The position numbers and the translations under genes were made by a program. 6,282 bases of DNA from positions 82,221 to 88,502 of the forward strand of contig DGXO01000060.1 of assembly GCA_002395605.1 (NCBI GenBank). Reading direction: 5' to 3'. A model generated the notes under the pieces. It ran no database searches. It was not told where the DNA came from and saw only the letters and a list, made by a program, of their open reading frames with translations. The DNA comes from Bacteroidales bacterium UBA4230 (GTDB taxonomy: Bacteria > Bacteroidota > Bacteroidia > Bacteroidales > UBA932). How positions within the stretch are numbered: position 1 is the stretch's first letter; each line of letters starts with the position of its first letter. Positions 5,387-6,282 of this stretch are shown in pieces.

Positions 5387-6282
5387 ATGAAAAAAGTATT
5401 CGCACTCATAAGCACAGCCCTCGTGGCCACCTGGTCGGTTTTCGCCCAGGACACCCAGGATGCAGTTGCAGAGGCTGCAGCCGCACTCAGCGCCGCCGAG
5501 GATGTCCCTGAGGTAGTGGAGAAACCCAAATACTGGAACACCACCCTCCTTACCAACATCAACTTCGGCCAAAGCTGGCTTTCACATTGGGCTGCAGGCG
5601 GTTACAATAGCGTCTCCCTTACCGGCAACATTGACGCCCAAACCAATTACGCCAAGGACAAGATGATCTGGAACAACCGTCTCCAGATTGACTACGGCGG
5701 AATGTACAGCGCCGACAAACCCCTCTTCCAGAAAACCAAGGACCGCATCTACTTTGAATCCAAATGGGGCTACGAGACCCCCATCAGGCATTTGAGTTAT
5801 TCGGCTTTCCTTGATTTCAAGACCCAGTTCGGAGACAACTTCGACTACAAGACTCCCGCAACGGCAACCGACGCTGACGGAAACGTCATTGAGCCTTCCG
5901 TTGAAGACTGGAAGAATGCCCGCGTCCTGAAGTCCGGCCTGTTCTCCCCCGCCTACATCAATGTCGGTATCGGTGTTTTGTGGACTCCAGCCCCGTGGTT
6001 CTCACTTAACGTAGCACCTCTGGCAGGCGGTGTTGTAATTGTGAGCAATCCCAATCTCCGCAACACCTACGGCATGGATCCACTCGCCTACGACACCGAC
6101 GGCACAACCGTCCTCAGCTACAAGGCCTTCCGTCCTGAGCTCGGTGCCCAGATCAAGGCCGATGCCTCCTGGGTGATCAACGACAACTTCTCCTACACCA
6201 CGCAGGTGGCTCTCTTCTACAACTACCTCAAGCCTAAGGTCGAGCCCCGTATCACCTGGGACAACAAGGTGTTCTGGAAGCT
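5387..6282 (+). CDS. DUF3078 domain-containing exported protein, cut by window edge
   Basis: A 298-codon partial reading frame, open to the right edge. It begins with a Sec signal peptide (MKKVFALISTALVATWSVFA, cleavage before Q21). A short Ala/Glu-rich linker follows (residues 21-48), then the segment that marks DUF3078: WNTTLLTNINFGQSWLSHWAAGGYNSVSLTGNIDAQTNY (50-88) with the W-x-AGG-x-NS core, and MIWNNRLQIDYG (93-104). Later parts alternate aromatic and polar residues (SYSAFLDFKTQFGDNFDY, NVGIGVLWTPAPWFSLNVAPLAGG, FSYTTQVALFYNYL), which suggests an outer-membrane beta-barrel. The family is found mainly in Bacteroidota and its function is unknown. The ATG at 5387 is the start because the signal peptide begins there. 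No Shine-Dalgarno is visible (leader cattaaat). The 42-nt gap from proS holds no clear promoter, so read-through from proS is plausible. Confidence 0.85.
   Translation, partial: MKKVFALISTALVATWSVFAQDTQDAVAEAAAALSAAEDVPEVVEKPKYWNTTLLTNINFGQSWLSHWAAGGYNSVSLTGNIDAQTNYAKDKMIWNNRLQIDYGGMYSADKPLFQKTKDRIYFESKWGYETPIRHLSYSAFLDFKTQFGDNFDYKTPATATDADGNVIEPSVEDWKNARVLKSGLFSPAYINVGIGVLWTPAPWFSLNVAPLAGGVVIVSNPNLRNTYGMDPLAYDTDGTTVLSYKAFRPELGAQIKADASWVINDNFSYTTQVALFYNYLKPKVEPRITWDNKVFWK

Overview
The window comes from a Bacteroidota genome, most likely order Bacteroidales. Supporting signs are an exact Bacteroides-type -7 box (TATCTTTG) ahead of proS, AT-rich leaders that mostly lack a Shine-Dalgarno sequence, an OmpP1/FadL-like barrel of the Bacteroidota type, a DUF3078 protein (a family found mainly in this phylum), and an editing-domain-free archaeal-type prolyl-tRNA synthetase. 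I cannot fix the genus from the sequence.

Layout. Positions 1-681 (minus) hold the first 227 codons of dnaK, cut by the window edge. Positions 682-784 are the dnaK upstream region; they contain a terminator-like hairpin, a candidate promoter and a 21-bp near-perfect palindrome that also covers the stop codon of the next gene. Positions 785-2506 (minus) encode an outer-membrane beta-barrel of the OmpP1/FadL type. Three bases upstream of it ends a second minus-strand gene (2510-3724), which encodes a very unusual lipoprotein with a Trp/Tyr-rich middle and a Ser/Arg/Gly-rich tail; the two look like one operon. A 141-bp divergent intergenic region (3725-3865) separates this operon from proS (3866-5344, plus). 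After a 42-bp gap holding a REP-like inverted repeat comes a plus-strand DUF3078 gene (5387 onward), cut by the right edge.

Functionally the window combines housekeeping genes (chaperone, aminoacyl-tRNA synthetase) with three cell-envelope proteins of uncertain role. The most unusual coding feature is the aromatic-rich, serine/arginine-tailed lipoprotein coupled to the barrel gene. The most interesting non-coding feature is the dnaK upstream region. I see no tRNA, rRNA, CRISPR array, transposase or phage gene, and nothing I would call a complete new system.
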